Source: an uncultured Porphyromonadaceae bacterium (GTDB lineage Bacteria; Bacteroidota; Bacteroidia; Bacteroidales; Muribaculaceae). Taken from it: a stretch of 64,000 bases of DNA. Location: the NCBI GenBank assembly GCA_947643165.1, contig CANRVB010000006.1:42904-106903 (forward strand). The letters run 5' to 3'. The position numbers and the translations under genes were made by a program. Numbering within the stretch: the stretch's first letter is position 1; each line of letters begins with the position of its first letter. The notes beneath the pieces were generated by a model. The model was not told where the DNA came from and searched no databases. It saw only the letters and a program-made list of their open reading frames with translations. Positions 54,011 to 63,956 of this stretch are shown piece by piece.

Positions 54011-55423
54011 ATGTCACAACACGACTGCCGAATTCTGATAGCCGCATTTATAGTCATGATCATGACTATGACCGAATTGCATGCGACCGAGCCGACTTCC
54101 ACACCTCCATTGCCGGAACGATGGAGCTATTCATCCGATCAAGTTCAGACATTGCCAGACGGAGATGACTGGTGGAGCAGACTAAACGATCCTTTGCTCG
54201 ACTCGCTCATTTCAACAGGCATGCGCAACAACTATGATGTTTTGTCTGCAATGACCCGTATAGACGCGGCCAGAGCACAAGTACAGGCTGCCAAGGCAGG
54301 CTACTACCCCACCATAGGCATAGATGTTTCCTGGCAGAAAGGCAGAAACTCAGGAATGACGCAATCAAAACCCGGCACAGCCACAGGTACAAGCTACTTC
54401 AATGCCGGCGCAACGATGAGTTGGGAGATTGACCTGTTTGGTAAAATAACGGCCGGAGTGAAGCAGAAAAAGGCTGCATGGCGTGCATCGCGTGCCGAAT
54501 ATGCCGGGGTGATGGTGAGTATGGCCGCCGAGATTGCTACCAATTATGTGGAGCTTCGCGTTGCGCAAGCTCAGCTGAAGGTCGCCGAAGAACATATCAG
54601 TTCACAAGAGCATGTACTGAAGATCGCGGAAGCACGACATGAAACGGGCTTGGCTTCGGGCCTTGATGTGTCGCAAGCCAAAGCTGTATATTATGCTACA
54701 GTAGCCACTGTACCTGCTTTGAAATATCAGATACATGCACAGCTCAATGCACTTGCCACGCTGCTTGGCATGTATAGCAACGATCTGCCATCGGGAGTGA
54801 CTGAAGGAGGCGAAATACCTGATTATAACGTACTGATATCAACCGGCGTACCGGCGGATCTGCTACGGCGACGTCCTGATATTGCCGCTGCCGAGCAGGA
54901 ACTCGCGCAGGCCGCCATGGGCGTAGGTATAGCAAAAAAAGATTTCCTGCCGTCACTATCGATAAACGCCACAATATCCACCGCCGCACACGATGCCGGC
55001 GATCTGTTCACTAAGGAAAGTTTTGGATACAATATATCCCCCACTCTCAGCTGGACATTATTCTCCGGCTTCGCACGCCGCGCGGCAGTAGCAGAAGCAC
55101 GTGCTGAAATGGATGGTGCAATAGATAGCTACAATCTGACTGTCATGAACGCTTTCACAGAGACCGACAATGCCATAGCTTCATATCACACCTCTCTGAA
55201 ATCGATCACAGCCCTCAACGACGTTGTTGAACAAAGCACCCTGTCGCTCAAAAGATCGACAGAACTATATACCAGCGGAAACGCAGGATTTATAAATGTA
55301 GCCGATGCTCAGTTATCGCTACTGAGCTATACCAACCAGCTTGTATCGGCACGCGGAAAAGCCGTGACAGCATTAATCAACATATACCGCACTCTTGGCG
55401 GCGGTTGGGACGGATCTCTCTAA
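54011..55423 (+). CDS. Outer-membrane efflux protein (TolC/OprM-NodT type)
   Basis: About 470 residues from the ATG at 54011; a signal peptide ends near Leu-His-Ala (no lipobox). Two outer-membrane efflux repeats with long helices (Arg-Ile-Asp-Ala-Ala-Arg-Ala-Gln-Val-Gln-Ala-Ala; Leu-Leu-Arg-Arg-Arg-Pro-Asp-Ile-Ala-Ala-Ala-Glu, the latter a family signature). It forms the trimeric outer-membrane exit duct. First gene of the RND operon; note the unusual order outer membrane-adaptor-pump. No clear -7 box was found in 53899-54010. Confidence 0.93.
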   Translation: MSQHDCRILIAAFIVMIMTMTELHATEPTSTPPLPERWSYSSDQVQTLPDGDDWWSRLNDPLLDSLISTGMRNNYDVLSAMTRIDAARAQVQAAKAGYYPTIGIDVSWQKGRNSGMTQSKPGTATGTSYFNAGATMSWEIDLFGKITAGVKQKKAAWRASRAEYAGVMVSMAAEIATNYVELRVAQAQLKVAEEHISSQEHVLKIAEARHETGLASGLDVSQAKAVYYATVATVPALKYQIHAQLNALATLLGMYSNDLPSGVTEGGEIPDYNVLISTGVPADLLRRRPDIAAAEQELAQAAMGVGIAKKDFLPSLSINATISTAAHDAGDLFTKESFGYNISPTLSWTLFSGFARRAAVAEARAEMDGAIDSYNLTVMNAFTETDNAIASYHTSLKSITALNDVVEQSTLSLKRSTELYTSGNAGFINVADAQLSLLSYTNQLVSARGKAVTALINIYRTLGGGWDGSL

Positions 55424-55449
55424 TCTTCACTGACTAAACCTCTCACACA

Positions 55450-56577
55450 ATGAAACTCAATAACAGACTTTTTCCTCTGGCTACAGGAGTTATGGTCGCC
55501 ACTATAGCATGTGGATGCCAACATAAAGATACGACCTCCGACGATACCGCAGCTCCGTCAATAGATGTTGCCGAAGTAGTGACCGACTCTCTCATACTCT
55601 ACAAGACTTATCCCGGATCTCTTGCCGCTTCGCAGAAGGTGGATGTAGTGGCACGCGTCAACGGCACACTCAAATCGATAAACTTCAAGGGAGGCGATCT
55701 GGTGAAAAAAGGACAGATACTCTTCACTATCGAAGACAAGACCTACCGCGATGCTGTGAACGAGGCCTCAGCAGCCTTGACCACCGCCAAAAGCTCCTAT
55801 GAGTATTCATCCAAGCAGTATGCTGCCATGACAAAGGCCCTTGAGAGCGACGCCGTCTCGCAGATGGAGGTACTCCAGTCGAAGAGTGAGATGGAAAAGG
55901 CTGAAGCTGCCATAAAGCAATCGCAGGCTGCGCTCAGCACGGCACAGACCAATCTGGGATATTGTATTGTGAAAGCTCCAATCAGTGGACGTATAACAAG
56001 TACCATGCACGATCCCGGCACATATCTGGCAGGCGAAGGGGCCGCCGTAACACTCGCCACCATTTATGGTGACGATGCCCTCAACGCCAATTTCTACATA
56101 GATGACGCATCGTACACCCGTATGTATTCGAACGAGAACAACCGGTCGGGCATCAATTACAAAGCCATCCCGATCAGTTTCTCCGATTCTCTCCCTCATA
56201 CATACACAGGCGATCTGACCTACATGGCACCGTCGATCGACAGCAGCACAGGCACCATAAGGGTTTATGCACGTGTGACCAATACTTATGGAGAGCTGCG
56301 CGACGGCATGTATGCTGAAATCAAGTTGCCATGGAAAATGGATCCTGCGGCAATGTTGGTCAAGGATGCTTCCATATCGACCGATCAGCTCGGCAAATAT
56401 ATCTATGTGGTAAACGACTCTGACAAAGTTGTCTACACCCCAATAAAAGTTGGTGACCTCTATCAGGACTCATTGCGCATAGTCAATTCCGGCATAAAAC
56501 CCGGCGACCGCTATGTGACCAAAGCTATGCTAAAAGTGCGCAACGGCCAGACCGTTAAGCCAGTATTGACAAAATAA
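55450..56577 (+). CDS. RND efflux periplasmic adaptor (membrane fusion protein), lipoprotein
   Basis: 375 residues. Lipobox Thr-Ile-Ala-Cys21. Barrel-sandwich lipoyl domain (Val-Asp-Val-Val-Ala-Arg-Val-Asn-Gly-Thr-Leu, Gly-Asp-Leu-Val-Lys-Lys-Gly-Gln), alpha-helical hairpin (about 95-165), then beta-barrel and membrane-proximal domains. Connects the inner-membrane pump to the outer-membrane duct in the periplasm. 26 nt after the outer-membrane gene and 29 nt before the pump gene. Confidence 0.95.
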   Translation: MKLNNRLFPLATGVMVATIACGCQHKDTTSDDTAAPSIDVAEVVTDSLILYKTYPGSLAASQKVDVVARVNGTLKSINFKGGDLVKKGQILFTIEDKTYRDAVNEASAALTTAKSSYEYSSKQYAAMTKALESDAVSQMEVLQSKSEMEKAEAAIKQSQAALSTAQTNLGYCIVKAPISGRITSTMHDPGTYLAGEGAAVTLATIYGDDALNANFYIDDASYTRMYSNENNRSGINYKAIPISFSDSLPHTYTGDLTYMAPSIDSSTGTIRVYARVTNTYGELRDGMYAEIKLPWKMDPAAMLVKDASISTDQLGKYIYVVNDSDKVVYTPIKVGDLYQDSLRIVNSGIKPGDRYVTKAMLKVRNGQTVKPVLTK

Positions 56578-56606
56578 GAATCATCGTCAACGGCCAGTAA
56601 GAATAT

Positions 56607-59600
56607 ATGTTTTCAAGATTTTTCATAGATCGTCCTATCTTTTCGATAGTGATAGCCGTCATGATGGTTCTTGTAGGCCTCATCACGGTCAAATCCCTGC
56701 CTATAGCACAATATCCCGACATAACGCCTCCGACGGTTATGGTATCGGCATCGTATCCGGGGGCTGACGCCGCCACCGTCGCCAAGACTGTCGGTGTCCC
56801 TATCGAGGAACAGGTAAACGGCGTGGAAGGAATGCTGTATATGAGTTCAACCTCGGGGAGCGACGGATCGTATGGCCTTACAATAACATTCGAGAACGGA
56901 ACTGATCTCGACATGGCTACCGTAAAGGTGCAGAACCTCGTTGCCCAGGCCGAGCCAACGCTACCTGCGGCGGTAAAACAAGAGGGTGTGGAGGTAATGT
57001 CCCACTCTACAAATATGATATTGTTCGTAGCGCTTGAGAGCGACGATCCGGAGCGTTACGACGCTTTGTATCTGGCCAACTATGCCAAACTCAACCTTGT
57101 CGATGCGATAGCACGCGTTGATGGCGTAGGGGGAGTCAATGCATTCGGTGCCGGCGACTATTCGATGCGCGTATGGCTCGATCCGGAGAAGATGCAGGTC
57201 AGAGGCATCACCCCGGCTGAAGTAATGGCTGCCATACAGTCACAGAATATGGCGGTATCGGCGGGTAGCGTAGGCGCACCGCCTACCGACAGCGGAACCC
57301 AGTTTGAGTTCAGCCTCACTGCCGATGGACGCCTTGAGGAAGCTTCGCAATTCGAAAATATAGTACTCCGCAGCAATTCCGACGGCAGTATACTGCGTCT
57401 CAAGGATATAGCTCGTGTAGATCTTGGCAGCAACAGCTACTCGCAACGCTCTGCAGTAAACGGCGGCCAGGCAGGCCTACTGGGTGTGTCTCAACTTCCG
57501 GGTGCCAATGCCATCAAGGTGACCAACGCCGTTAAGGCTGAACTTGAGCGTCTTGCCGAATACCTTCCCGAAGGTGTACATTACCGTATTTTACTTAATA
57601 CTTCGGATTTTGTCGATGCATCTATCGACGAACTGCTTGTGACATTTGTCGAGACTTCACTGCTGGTTATGATAGTGATCCTGCTGTTTCTGCAGAACTG
57701 GAGAGCTGTCATAATACCGATGCTCACCATACCGGTCTCACTGATAGCGACATTCGCTGTAATGAAACTTCTGGGATTCACGCTCAACACGCTCACATTG
57801 TTTGGCCTTGTGCTTGCCATAGCTATTGTGGTCGACGATGCGATCGTGGTGGTGGAAGACTGCTCCCGTATACTTGATGAGGGGAAAATGACGCCGCGCG
57901 AAGCCGCACGCAAGGCGATGGTTGAGTTGCAGGGACCAGTTATAGGCGAAGTATTGGTGCTGCTGTCGGTATTTATCCCTACTGCGTTTATCTCCGGCAT
58001 AACGGGCGAACTCTACAAGCAGTTCGCACTCACTATAGCGGTGTCGACTGCGTTTTCAGGATTCAATGCACTCACGTTCACCCCGGCCATGTGCGCACTG
58101 TTCCTGAAACCAACAAAACCTTCGAAATTTATAGTTTACCGTGGTTTTGAGAAAGGCTTCAACGCCACCCTGAACCTTTACATGCGTATCATAGGCAAGT
58201 TCCTTAAGAAACCGTTTGTAGCCTTGTGCATCTATGCGGCAATATGTGCGATCGCATTCTGGGGCTTCCTTAAATGGCCTACGAGTTATGTGCCATCCGA
58301 GGACATGGGCTACTTCATGGCCTCCATACAGCTGCCTACAGGTGCATCGATAGAACGCACCAGCAAAGTAGTCGACGGCATGACCGAAGAGCTTCTGAAG
58401 ATACCCGAAGTAAAGGATGTCATATCCACTGCAGGCGTATCAATGATGGGAGGAGGCTCCGGAGCCAATGGTGGATCGATGTTCGTGGTTCTGAAACCAT
58501 GGAATGAACGTCGCAAAAAATCTCAGAGTGTCAAGGCCGTAATGGAAAAATTTGATGAGATAGCCTCACACTACCAGGAAGCTATAGCGTTTGCGGCCAA
58601 CCCCGCCGCCATTCCCGGTCTGGGCTCAAGTTCGGGCCTGGAAATGCAACTTCTCGACATAAACAACTACGGAGCGGCACAGATGAAACAAGCTCTCTCC
58701 GAACTTACTGCCGCAGCCGAAAAAGATCCCCGTATCCAGTCTGTCAATTCAACATACGAGGGAGTTGTTCCGCAATATGACATAAAGGTCGACCGTGACA
58801 AGGTCAAGATGTACGGACTACGCCTTGAGGATGTCTACAGCGCGTTGTCCTCATTCATGGGTACAAGCTACGTGAACGATTTCGTTGAGTTTGACCGTGT
58901 GTATCAAGTGATCATGAGCGCTGACGCAGCATCAAGATCCAATATCGAGGACGTAAGCAAGCTGAGTGTCAAGAACAGTGCCGGAGAGATGGTTCCGTTC
59001 AGTGCGTTCGCTAAACTTACTCCAATCATGGGTGAGCCGAGTGTCAGCCGATATAACATGTATTCTACTGCGGCTCTCACAGCTAATGTTGCGAAAAACG
59101 TAAGCTCTTCCGAAGGCATCAAAGCTATGGAGGAACTGGTAGAAAAGACTCTTGGCACCAATTACTCCTATGCGTGGACAGGCGAGGCTTATCAGGAAAC
59201 CCAGTCTGGCACTACCATATCCCTTGTCATGATATTCGCCGTCATAATAACACTCCTGGTACTCGCCGCACAGTATGAGAGCCTCACGGACCCTATAGCT
59301 GTGATAATATCTATGCCCACAGCTATTCTCGGAACGATAATCGGATGTATATTCATGTCGCAGAGCATCAGCATATACACCCAGATCGGCATAATACTGC
59401 TGCTCGGACTTTCTGCCAAGAATGCTATATTGATCGTTGAATATGCAGTCGACTACCGCAAGTCGGGTCTACCGATCCGTCAGGCCGCTATTGACGCCGG
59501 ACGCGTGCGTTTCCGTCCGATCATGATGACAGCTCTGGCATTTGTATTCGGCGTAATGCCCATGCTGTTTGCAACCGGAGCGGGTGCGGCAAGCCGACTG

Positions 59601-59810
59601 TCGCTCGGCACAGCGGTAGTTTTCGGTATGTTTATAAATGCTATTGTCGGCACTATCTTCGTGCCAAATTTCTGGGAACTTCTCCAGAGATTTCAGGAGA
59701 AGTATCTTGCCGGATTCTTCAAGGGATCGCCCGGTCCGGCACAGGCTCAGGCACAGGACTCGTCAGCAGCTACCGATTCTGTCAACAATACACCAGCTGA
59801 CAACGTATAA
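56607..59810 (+). CDS. RND-family efflux pump, hydrophobe/amphiphile type (AcrB-like)
   Basis: 1067 residues, full AcrB length. Start Phe-Ser-Arg-Phe-Phe-Ile-Asp-Arg-Pro-Ile-Phe, Gly-Val-Pro-Ile-Glu-Glu-Gln-Val-Asn-Gly-Val-Glu-Gly loop, helix 4 Ile-Ala-Ile-Val-Val-Asp-Asp-Ala-Ile-Val with the proton-relay Asp pair, and Ser-Ala-Lys-Asn-Ala-Ile-Leu-Ile-Val-Glu in the second half. A Gln/Ala/Asp-rich C-terminal tail is poorly conserved. It exports drugs, bile salts or detergents by proton antiport. Last gene of the operon, terminated at 59825-59866. Confidence 0.97.
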   Translation: MFSRFFIDRPIFSIVIAVMMVLVGLITVKSLPIAQYPDITPPTVMVSASYPGADAATVAKTVGVPIEEQVNGVEGMLYMSSTSGSDGSYGLTITFENGTDLDMATVKVQNLVAQAEPTLPAAVKQEGVEVMSHSTNMILFVALESDDPERYDALYLANYAKLNLVDAIARVDGVGGVNAFGAGDYSMRVWLDPEKMQVRGITPAEVMAAIQSQNMAVSAGSVGAPPTDSGTQFEFSLTADGRLEEASQFENIVLRSNSDGSILRLKDIARVDLGSNSYSQRSAVNGGQAGLLGVSQLPGANAIKVTNAVKAELERLAEYLPEGVHYRILLNTSDFVDASIDELLVTFVETSLLVMIVILLFLQNWRAVIIPMLTIPVSLIATFAVMKLLGFTLNTLTLFGLVLAIAIVVDDAIVVVEDCSRILDEGKMTPREAARKAMVELQGPVIGEVLVLLSVFIPTAFISGITGELYKQFALTIAVSTAFSGFNALTFTPAMCALFLKPTKPSKFIVYRGFEKGFNATLNLYMRIIGKFLKKPFVALCIYAAICAIAFWGFLKWPTSYVPSEDMGYFMASIQLPTGASIERTSKVVDGMTEELLKIPEVKDVISTAGVSMMGGGSGANGGSMFVVLKPWNERRKKSQSVKAVMEKFDEIASHYQEAIAFAANPAAIPGLGSSSGLEMQLLDINNYGAAQMKQALSELTAAAEKDPRIQSVNSTYEGVVPQYDIKVDRDKVKMYGLRLEDVYSALSSFMGTSYVNDFVEFDRVYQVIMSADAASRSNIEDVSKLSVKNSAGEMVPFSAFAKLTPIMGEPSVSRYNMYSTAALTANVAKNVSSSEGIKAMEELVEKTLGTNYSYAWTGEAYQETQSGTTISLVMIFAVIITLLVLAAQYESLTDPIAVIISMPTAILGTIIGCIFMSQSISIYTQIGIILLLGLSAKNAILIVEYAVDYRKSGLPIRQAAIDAGRVRFRPIMMTALAFVFGVMPMLFATGAGAASRLSLGTAVVFGMFINAIVGTIFVPNFWELLQRFQEKYLAGFFKGSPGPAQAQAQDSSAATDSVNNTPADNV

Positions 59811-59824
59811 AACCATAATGACAT

Positions 59825-59866
59825 AATGAGGCCCCTCCTGCAACTTATAACAGGAGGGGTTTCATT
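59825..59866 (+). terminator. Terminator of the RND operon
   Basis: CCCCTCCTG (59832-59840) pairs with CAGGAGGGG (59851-59859); flanking AATGA/TCATT and two G-U pairs extend the stem to 16 bp. Confidence 0.85.
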
Positions 59867-59884
59867 AATTATATGTGGTAGAAA

Positions 59885-59916
59885 TTTGCGTGAACCGCCA
59901 AAGTATCTTAATTTTG
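59885..59916 (+). promoter_or_regulatory. Promoter TTTG-N20-TAATTTTG
   Basis: TTTG 59885-59888 and TAATTTTG 59909-59916, full consensus, 24 nt before the ATG at 59941. Confidence 0.8.
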
Positions 59917-59940
59917 GGGTCTTAAACAAAGCAAATCATT

Positions 59941-60462
59941 ATGCAACCGATATCAGCCCCCCGGACCAGACTGTACAGTCTAAACTATAATGAGATCAGA
60001 ACCTATCTCGTGGCCGCCATGTTTGTGGCAGGCAATATCATACTGCCTCAGTTGGTACATCTCATACCGCAAGGTGGTCATATCTGGCTGCCGATATACC
60101 TGTTCACTCTGATAGGAGCATATAAGTATGGCTGGAAAGCAGGACTGCTGACAGCACTTGCATCGCCGGTCATCAACTCATTTCTATTCGGTATGCCTAT
60201 GATTGGAGCACTTCCGGCTATAATGCTCAAGTCCGTGCTTCTGGCTCTGTTTGCAGGCATTACCGCCCAACGCACAGGCAAGGCATCGATACTCATGATT
60301 GCGGCAGTGGTATTAGGCTATCAGGTTGCAGGAACTGCCGGCGAATGGCTGATGTGCGGCAATCTTCACGAAGCTATATCCGACTTCCGTATAGGCATCC
60401 CCGGCATACTGGTGCAGATATTCGGCGGATGGGCTGTGATCAATTACCTGATACGGAAATAA
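59941..60462 (+). CDS. Membrane protein resembling an ECF-transporter S component
   Basis: 173 residues with five or six hydrophobic helices (about 22-40, 47-66, 69-86, 91-110, 116-133, 150-170). Pro-Gln-Leu-Val-His-Leu-Ile-Pro-Gln-Gly and Trp-Lys-Ala-Gly-Leu-Leu-Thr-Ala-Leu-Ala-Ser-Pro are seen in vitamin-binding S components. A solitary S component without adjacent ATPase genes is common. The ligand is not evident. It ends immediately before the convergent C-S lyase stop. Confidence 0.7.
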   Translation: MQPISAPRTRLYSLNYNEIRTYLVAAMFVAGNIILPQLVHLIPQGGHIWLPIYLFTLIGAYKYGWKAGLLTALASPVINSFLFGMPMIGALPAIMLKSVLLALFAGITAQRTGKASILMIAAVVLGYQVAGTAGEWLMCGNLHEAISDFRIGIPGILVQIFGGWAVINYLIRK

Positions 60463-61629
60463 TCAGTCGTCAAGCGATCTTATAAAATCGCGCAAACGCT
60501 CAAGTCCGCGGAGCATCACACTTCTCGGACATGCTATATTTATGCGCATAAAGCCATCCGTTCCATACATAGAACCCGAATTGAGCCACAAGCGCACGGT
60601 GTCGAGCATACGGTGTTCCAACTCATCGGAAGATATGCCGAGTCCACGGCAATCTATCCACACAAGATATGTTCCCTCAAGTATAGTGACGGGCAATTCC
60701 GGCAGATTATCGGCAAAGAACCGGCATAGAGCCTTGTAGTTGCCGTAAAGATATTCATTGAGCTGAGCAAGCCATTGCTCTCCACCACTGTATGCGGCTA
60801 TAAGCGCATCCACGCCGAAAGGATTGACATCGCACACCTCATTGATATTTATAGCCCGGTCTACACGTTTCCTCAGTTCCGCATCGGCCACGATGATATT
60901 AGCTATCTGCAGTCCAGCTATATTGAAAGCTTTTGTAGGTGAACAACAGGTGATGGAATTAAGAAGAAACTCATTGCTGATAGAAGCAAACGGCGTATAG
61001 TCATGACCGGGATATGTAAGTTCGCAATGTATCTCATCGGCAACGACAATCACTCCATTTCGTAGCGCTATCTCGCCTATACGTATCAACTCGTCACGTG
61101 TCCATACACGTCCGGCAGGATTGTGCGGATTGCAGAGCAACATAAGTTTGACCGCAGCATCCGAGGCTTTGCGCTCCAGATCTTCAAAATCAATGGTATA
61201 TGTTCTGTCGGCATAAACCAGCGGACTATCCACAATCTCACAACCATTGTTGCGTATCGACGAAAAGAAACAATTGTATACCGGAGTCTGTACCAGCACT
61301 TTGTCTCCGGGATGGGTACAAGCTTTTATAACCGCCGACAGAGCTGGGACCACACCGCTGGTATAAATGATCATTTCGGGCGGGAATGACCAACCGTGAC
61401 GACGGCCGAACCAATCTACAGTGGCCTGGTAATAAGCATCAGGAACACGCACATATCCGAATATACCATGTTCCACACGACGGCGCAACGCTTCTGTCAC
61501 CACAGGAGCCGTACGGAAATCCATATCGGCCACCCACATGGGCAGAACATCATTTCCATTTGCTGAATCCCACTTGTATGAGTTTGAACCGCGCCGGTCT
61601 ATTATCTCATCAAAATCGTATCTCATCAT
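60463..61629 (-). CDS. PLP-dependent C-S lyase, PatB/MalY type
   Basis: 388 residues, class I/II aminotransferase fold. PLP Lys233 in Ser-Pro-Thr-Lys-Ala-Phe-Asn-Ile-Ala-Gly, Asn168 (Cys-Asn-Pro-His-Asn-Pro-Ala-Gly-Arg) and Asp198 (Ala-Asp-Glu-Ile-His-Cys) are in place; the N-terminal Met-Trp-Val-Ala-Asp-Met-Asp-Phe is a PatB signature. It cleaves cystathionine or cysteine conjugates to thiol, pyruvate and ammonia. Two in-frame ATGs (61629, 61626) overlap the MATE stop codon, so it is coupled to the exporter. Confidence 0.95.
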   Translation of the reverse strand: MMRYDFDEIIDRRGSNSYKWDSANGNDVLPMWVADMDFRTAPVVTEALRRRVEHGIFGYVRVPDAYYQATVDWFGRRHGWSFPPEMIIYTSGVVPALSAVIKACTHPGDKVLVQTPVYNCFFSSIRNNGCEIVDSPLVYADRTYTIDFEDLERKASDAAVKLMLLCNPHNPAGRVWTRDELIRIGEIALRNGVIVVADEIHCELTYPGHDYTPFASISNEFLLNSITCCSPTKAFNIAGLQIANIIVADAELRKRVDRAININEVCDVNPFGVDALIAAYSGGEQWLAQLNEYLYGNYKALCRFFADNLPELPVTILEGTYLVWIDCRGLGISSDELEHRMLDTVRLWLNSGSMYGTDGFMRINIACPRSVMLRGLERLRDFIRSLDD

Positions 61630-63059
61630 ACTTTATTTTCTTTTATCAATTCAAGACGCCGTATCCAGTTCTCGCTATATAGACGCCACAGGAAAATAGC
61701 ACCGCGAAAACACAACTCTATGCACATGGCCAGCCACACACCATTGAGCCCGTAGATAGGAGCCAGAACAGCTGCCAGCGTCAGTCTCACTGCCCATATA
61801 CTTCCGAAATTCATACAGCTCGGCACGAGAGTATCTCCGGCTCCGACAAAAACACCGTATGATACGATCGCAGCCGCAAACATCGGCTCAGCCCATGCCT
61901 CTATACGCAGAGCCATCACTCCGAGATCACGCACATACATATCAGGCGTGAAAAGAGCCATCATCTCAGGGGCTGCCATATACATGATCACACCCATGAG
62001 CGTCATCACTATCATTCCCGAAAACACAGTGATACGCGCAAACCTTCGGGTAAGATCCAGCCTCCTGGCTCCAAGACTTTGGCCAACAAGTGTGGTCGCA
62101 GCCTCACTGATACCATATCCAGGCATATAGCACAGGCTTTCGGCTGTAATGGCAAATGAATTTGCAGCTATCGCAGCTGTACCCAGCGGAGCCACAATCG
62201 TAGTGACCAGAATCTGTGCCCCACACATTATCACACGCTCAGCCGCGATAGGCAAACCGATACGCGCAGCCTTGGCCAATGTGCGTACCCGGGGGATAAA
62301 CGAACCTGTAGCATCACGCATGTTAAGTTGCGGAGATCGCCGCCATAGATACCACAGCATCACAGCGCCGGTGACAGCCTCTGCGAGAACCGTACCTATG
62401 GCCGCGCCGGCCACACCTAATCCGGCTCCGGGTATTACAAATCCACCGATATGATGCGATGGAAATATCAGAAGAGCATTGAATATGACATCAAGCGCAC
62501 ACATAGCCACATTGACCATGCCGGGCACAAACATATTTCCGCTGCAACGCAAAACGGCTCCCGATACATAATTGATCTGAAACACCGGCAACGACAGCGA
62601 GAATATGAAGAAATAAACCGAGGCATTGGCTGCTATATCAGGCCCCCCGCCAAGCCAACCTGGCAGATGGCCGCTTATCGACGTTCCAATGGCAAGCAGA
62701 ATCAGACTAAAAATGAACGTAGCTGTAAGTGCCTGCTTTACTATCTGTTGGGCCTCACGCTTTTTCCCGGCTCCGATCAGATGTGCCACTTGCACGGAAA
62801 AACCGGTGGATGCGGCTGAACATAGGCCCCAGAAAAGCCAGGTGGTGGTCGATACAAGGCCTATGGAGGCGGATGCGGCAGCCCCGAGACTTCCGACCAT
62901 AGCAGCATCAATATACTGCATTATGATAGCAGAGACCTGAGCCACAATCGACGGTATGCTTAAAAATACCGTCAACCGCAGCTGCGATCTGAAACTCATA
63001 GGCCGGCCATCGCGTATGTGCGACAGCAGCCTGTCGGTGTCCCGGATATTTGAAATCAC
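61626..63059 (-). CDS. MATE-family efflux transporter
   Basis: 477 residues with about 12 transmembrane helices in two homologous halves (Ile-Pro-Ser-Ile-Val-Ala-Gln near 36; Gly-Leu-Pro-Ile-Ala-Ala-Glu-Arg-Val near 270). Exchanges Na+ or H+ for cationic drugs or metabolites. Upstream of, and coupled by ATGATG to, the C-S lyase, suggesting export of a product such as a thiol conjugate (inference). A start Met at residue 21 is also possible. Confidence 0.93.
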   Translation of the reverse strand: MISNIRDTDRLLSHIRDGRPMSFRSQLRLTVFLSIPSIVAQVSAIIMQYIDAAMVGSLGAAASASIGLVSTTTWLFWGLCSAASTGFSVQVAHLIGAGKKREAQQIVKQALTATFIFSLILLAIGTSISGHLPGWLGGGPDIAANASVYFFIFSLSLPVFQINYVSGAVLRCSGNMFVPGMVNVAMCALDVIFNALLIFPSHHIGGFVIPGAGLGVAGAAIGTVLAEAVTGAVMLWYLWRRSPQLNMRDATGSFIPRVRTLAKAARIGLPIAAERVIMCGAQILVTTIVAPLGTAAIAANSFAITAESLCYMPGYGISEAATTLVGQSLGARRLDLTRRFARITVFSGMIVMTLMGVIMYMAAPEMMALFTPDMYVRDLGVMALRIEAWAEPMFAAAIVSYGVFVGAGDTLVPSCMNFGSIWAVRLTLAAVLAPIYGLNGVWLAMCIELCFRGAIFLWRLYSENWIRRLELIKENKV

Positions 63060-63087
63060 CTCACCTCAAAATATCTTATGATCAGAT

Positions 63088-63930
63088 TTACCGCGTCTTA
63101 ATCACACAGTCGGCAGGCGCCTTTATGTGCTCATCTATTATGACCTCTCCGTAGCCATCAGCCAGAATGCTTCCGCTACGCGGATTTTTGACGCTTGTGA
63201 TACAACCGTTCACAGTAGCCGAAAGCGACGAGTCCTCGAAAGCAAGATCGGCATCTGCATCAAAAGTACAGTCCTCCAATATAAGATCCGAACAATAACA
63301 CAGTGGTTGAGTGCCGGATATGTGGCATCTTACAAGGTGCAGACGCCGTGAGTGCCAGCCAAGATACTCACCATGCAACTCCGAATCATAAACGGTCACA
63401 TCCTCCGTGCCCCAGAAAGCATCCTTCGAATCTATATGGGAATTGCGGATCTCCACATTACGGCAATACTGAAACGAGTAGTTGCCCTGCTGGCGGTAAT
63501 CATTTATGCGGATGTCGCTGCTGTGCATAAAGAGATAATCGGCATGCGCCACCTCTACATTGCTCAATTCCACCTGCGAACAGTGCCACATGGTTTCCTG
63601 AGCATCAGGGATACGGACATTCGAAAGCTTGATGCCATGCATCTCCCTGAACATTTTCGGAGCCTCGACAAGAGTGTCGGTCATGATGAGATCGCGCGAA
63701 TACCACAGAGCCGCACGTGCGCCGGGGGTGAAGACACAATTGCGGATCACAAAACCGTCAACATGCCAGAAAGGATATTTACCCTCAAACCGGCAGTTCT
63801 CAGCCTCTATGTTCGAACAACACTTTAGTGCCGATTCACCGGCATGAACGGTGACATCGACAAGATGAAGGTCATGCGAGCCAAACAACGGACGCTCGCC
63901 ACCGAATTCCTTGTCCTTAATAAGTTTCAT
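63088..63930 (-). CDS. DUF3737-family right-handed beta-helix protein
   Basis: 280 residues from the Met at 63930; an in-frame Met at 63951 lies inside the -7 box and is rejected. Rungs of about 20-22 residues repeat as Asn-Cys/Ile-xx-Glu-Asn-Cys, Trp-His, Tyr-Cys-Arg-Asn-Val, typical of DUF3737. Early Glu-Phe-Gly-Gly-Glu-Arg-Pro-Leu-Phe is the family start. No signal peptide. Function unknown. It lies 28 nt upstream of the MATE gene, so all three genes may form one operon. Confidence 0.92.
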   Translation of the reverse strand: MKLIKDKEFGGERPLFGSHDLHLVDVTVHAGESALKCCSNIEAENCRFEGKYPFWHVDGFVIRNCVFTPGARAALWYSRDLIMTDTLVEAPKMFREMHGIKLSNVRIPDAQETMWHCSQVELSNVEVAHADYLFMHSSDIRINDYRQQGNYSFQYCRNVEIRNSHIDSKDAFWGTEDVTVYDSELHGEYLGWHSRRLHLVRCHISGTQPLCYCSDLILEDCTFDADADLAFEDSSLSATVNGCITSVKNPRSGSILADGYGEVIIDEHIKAPADCVIKTR

Positions 63931-63948
63931 AACAGAATTATTGTTTTG

Positions 63949-63956
63949 CAAAGTTA
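63949..63956 (-). promoter_or_regulatory. -7 box TAACTTTG of the DUF3737-MATE-lyase unit
   Basis: Complement of 63949-63956 matches TAnnTTTG, 18 nt upstream of the ATG at 63930. It decides the start codon. Confidence 0.6.
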
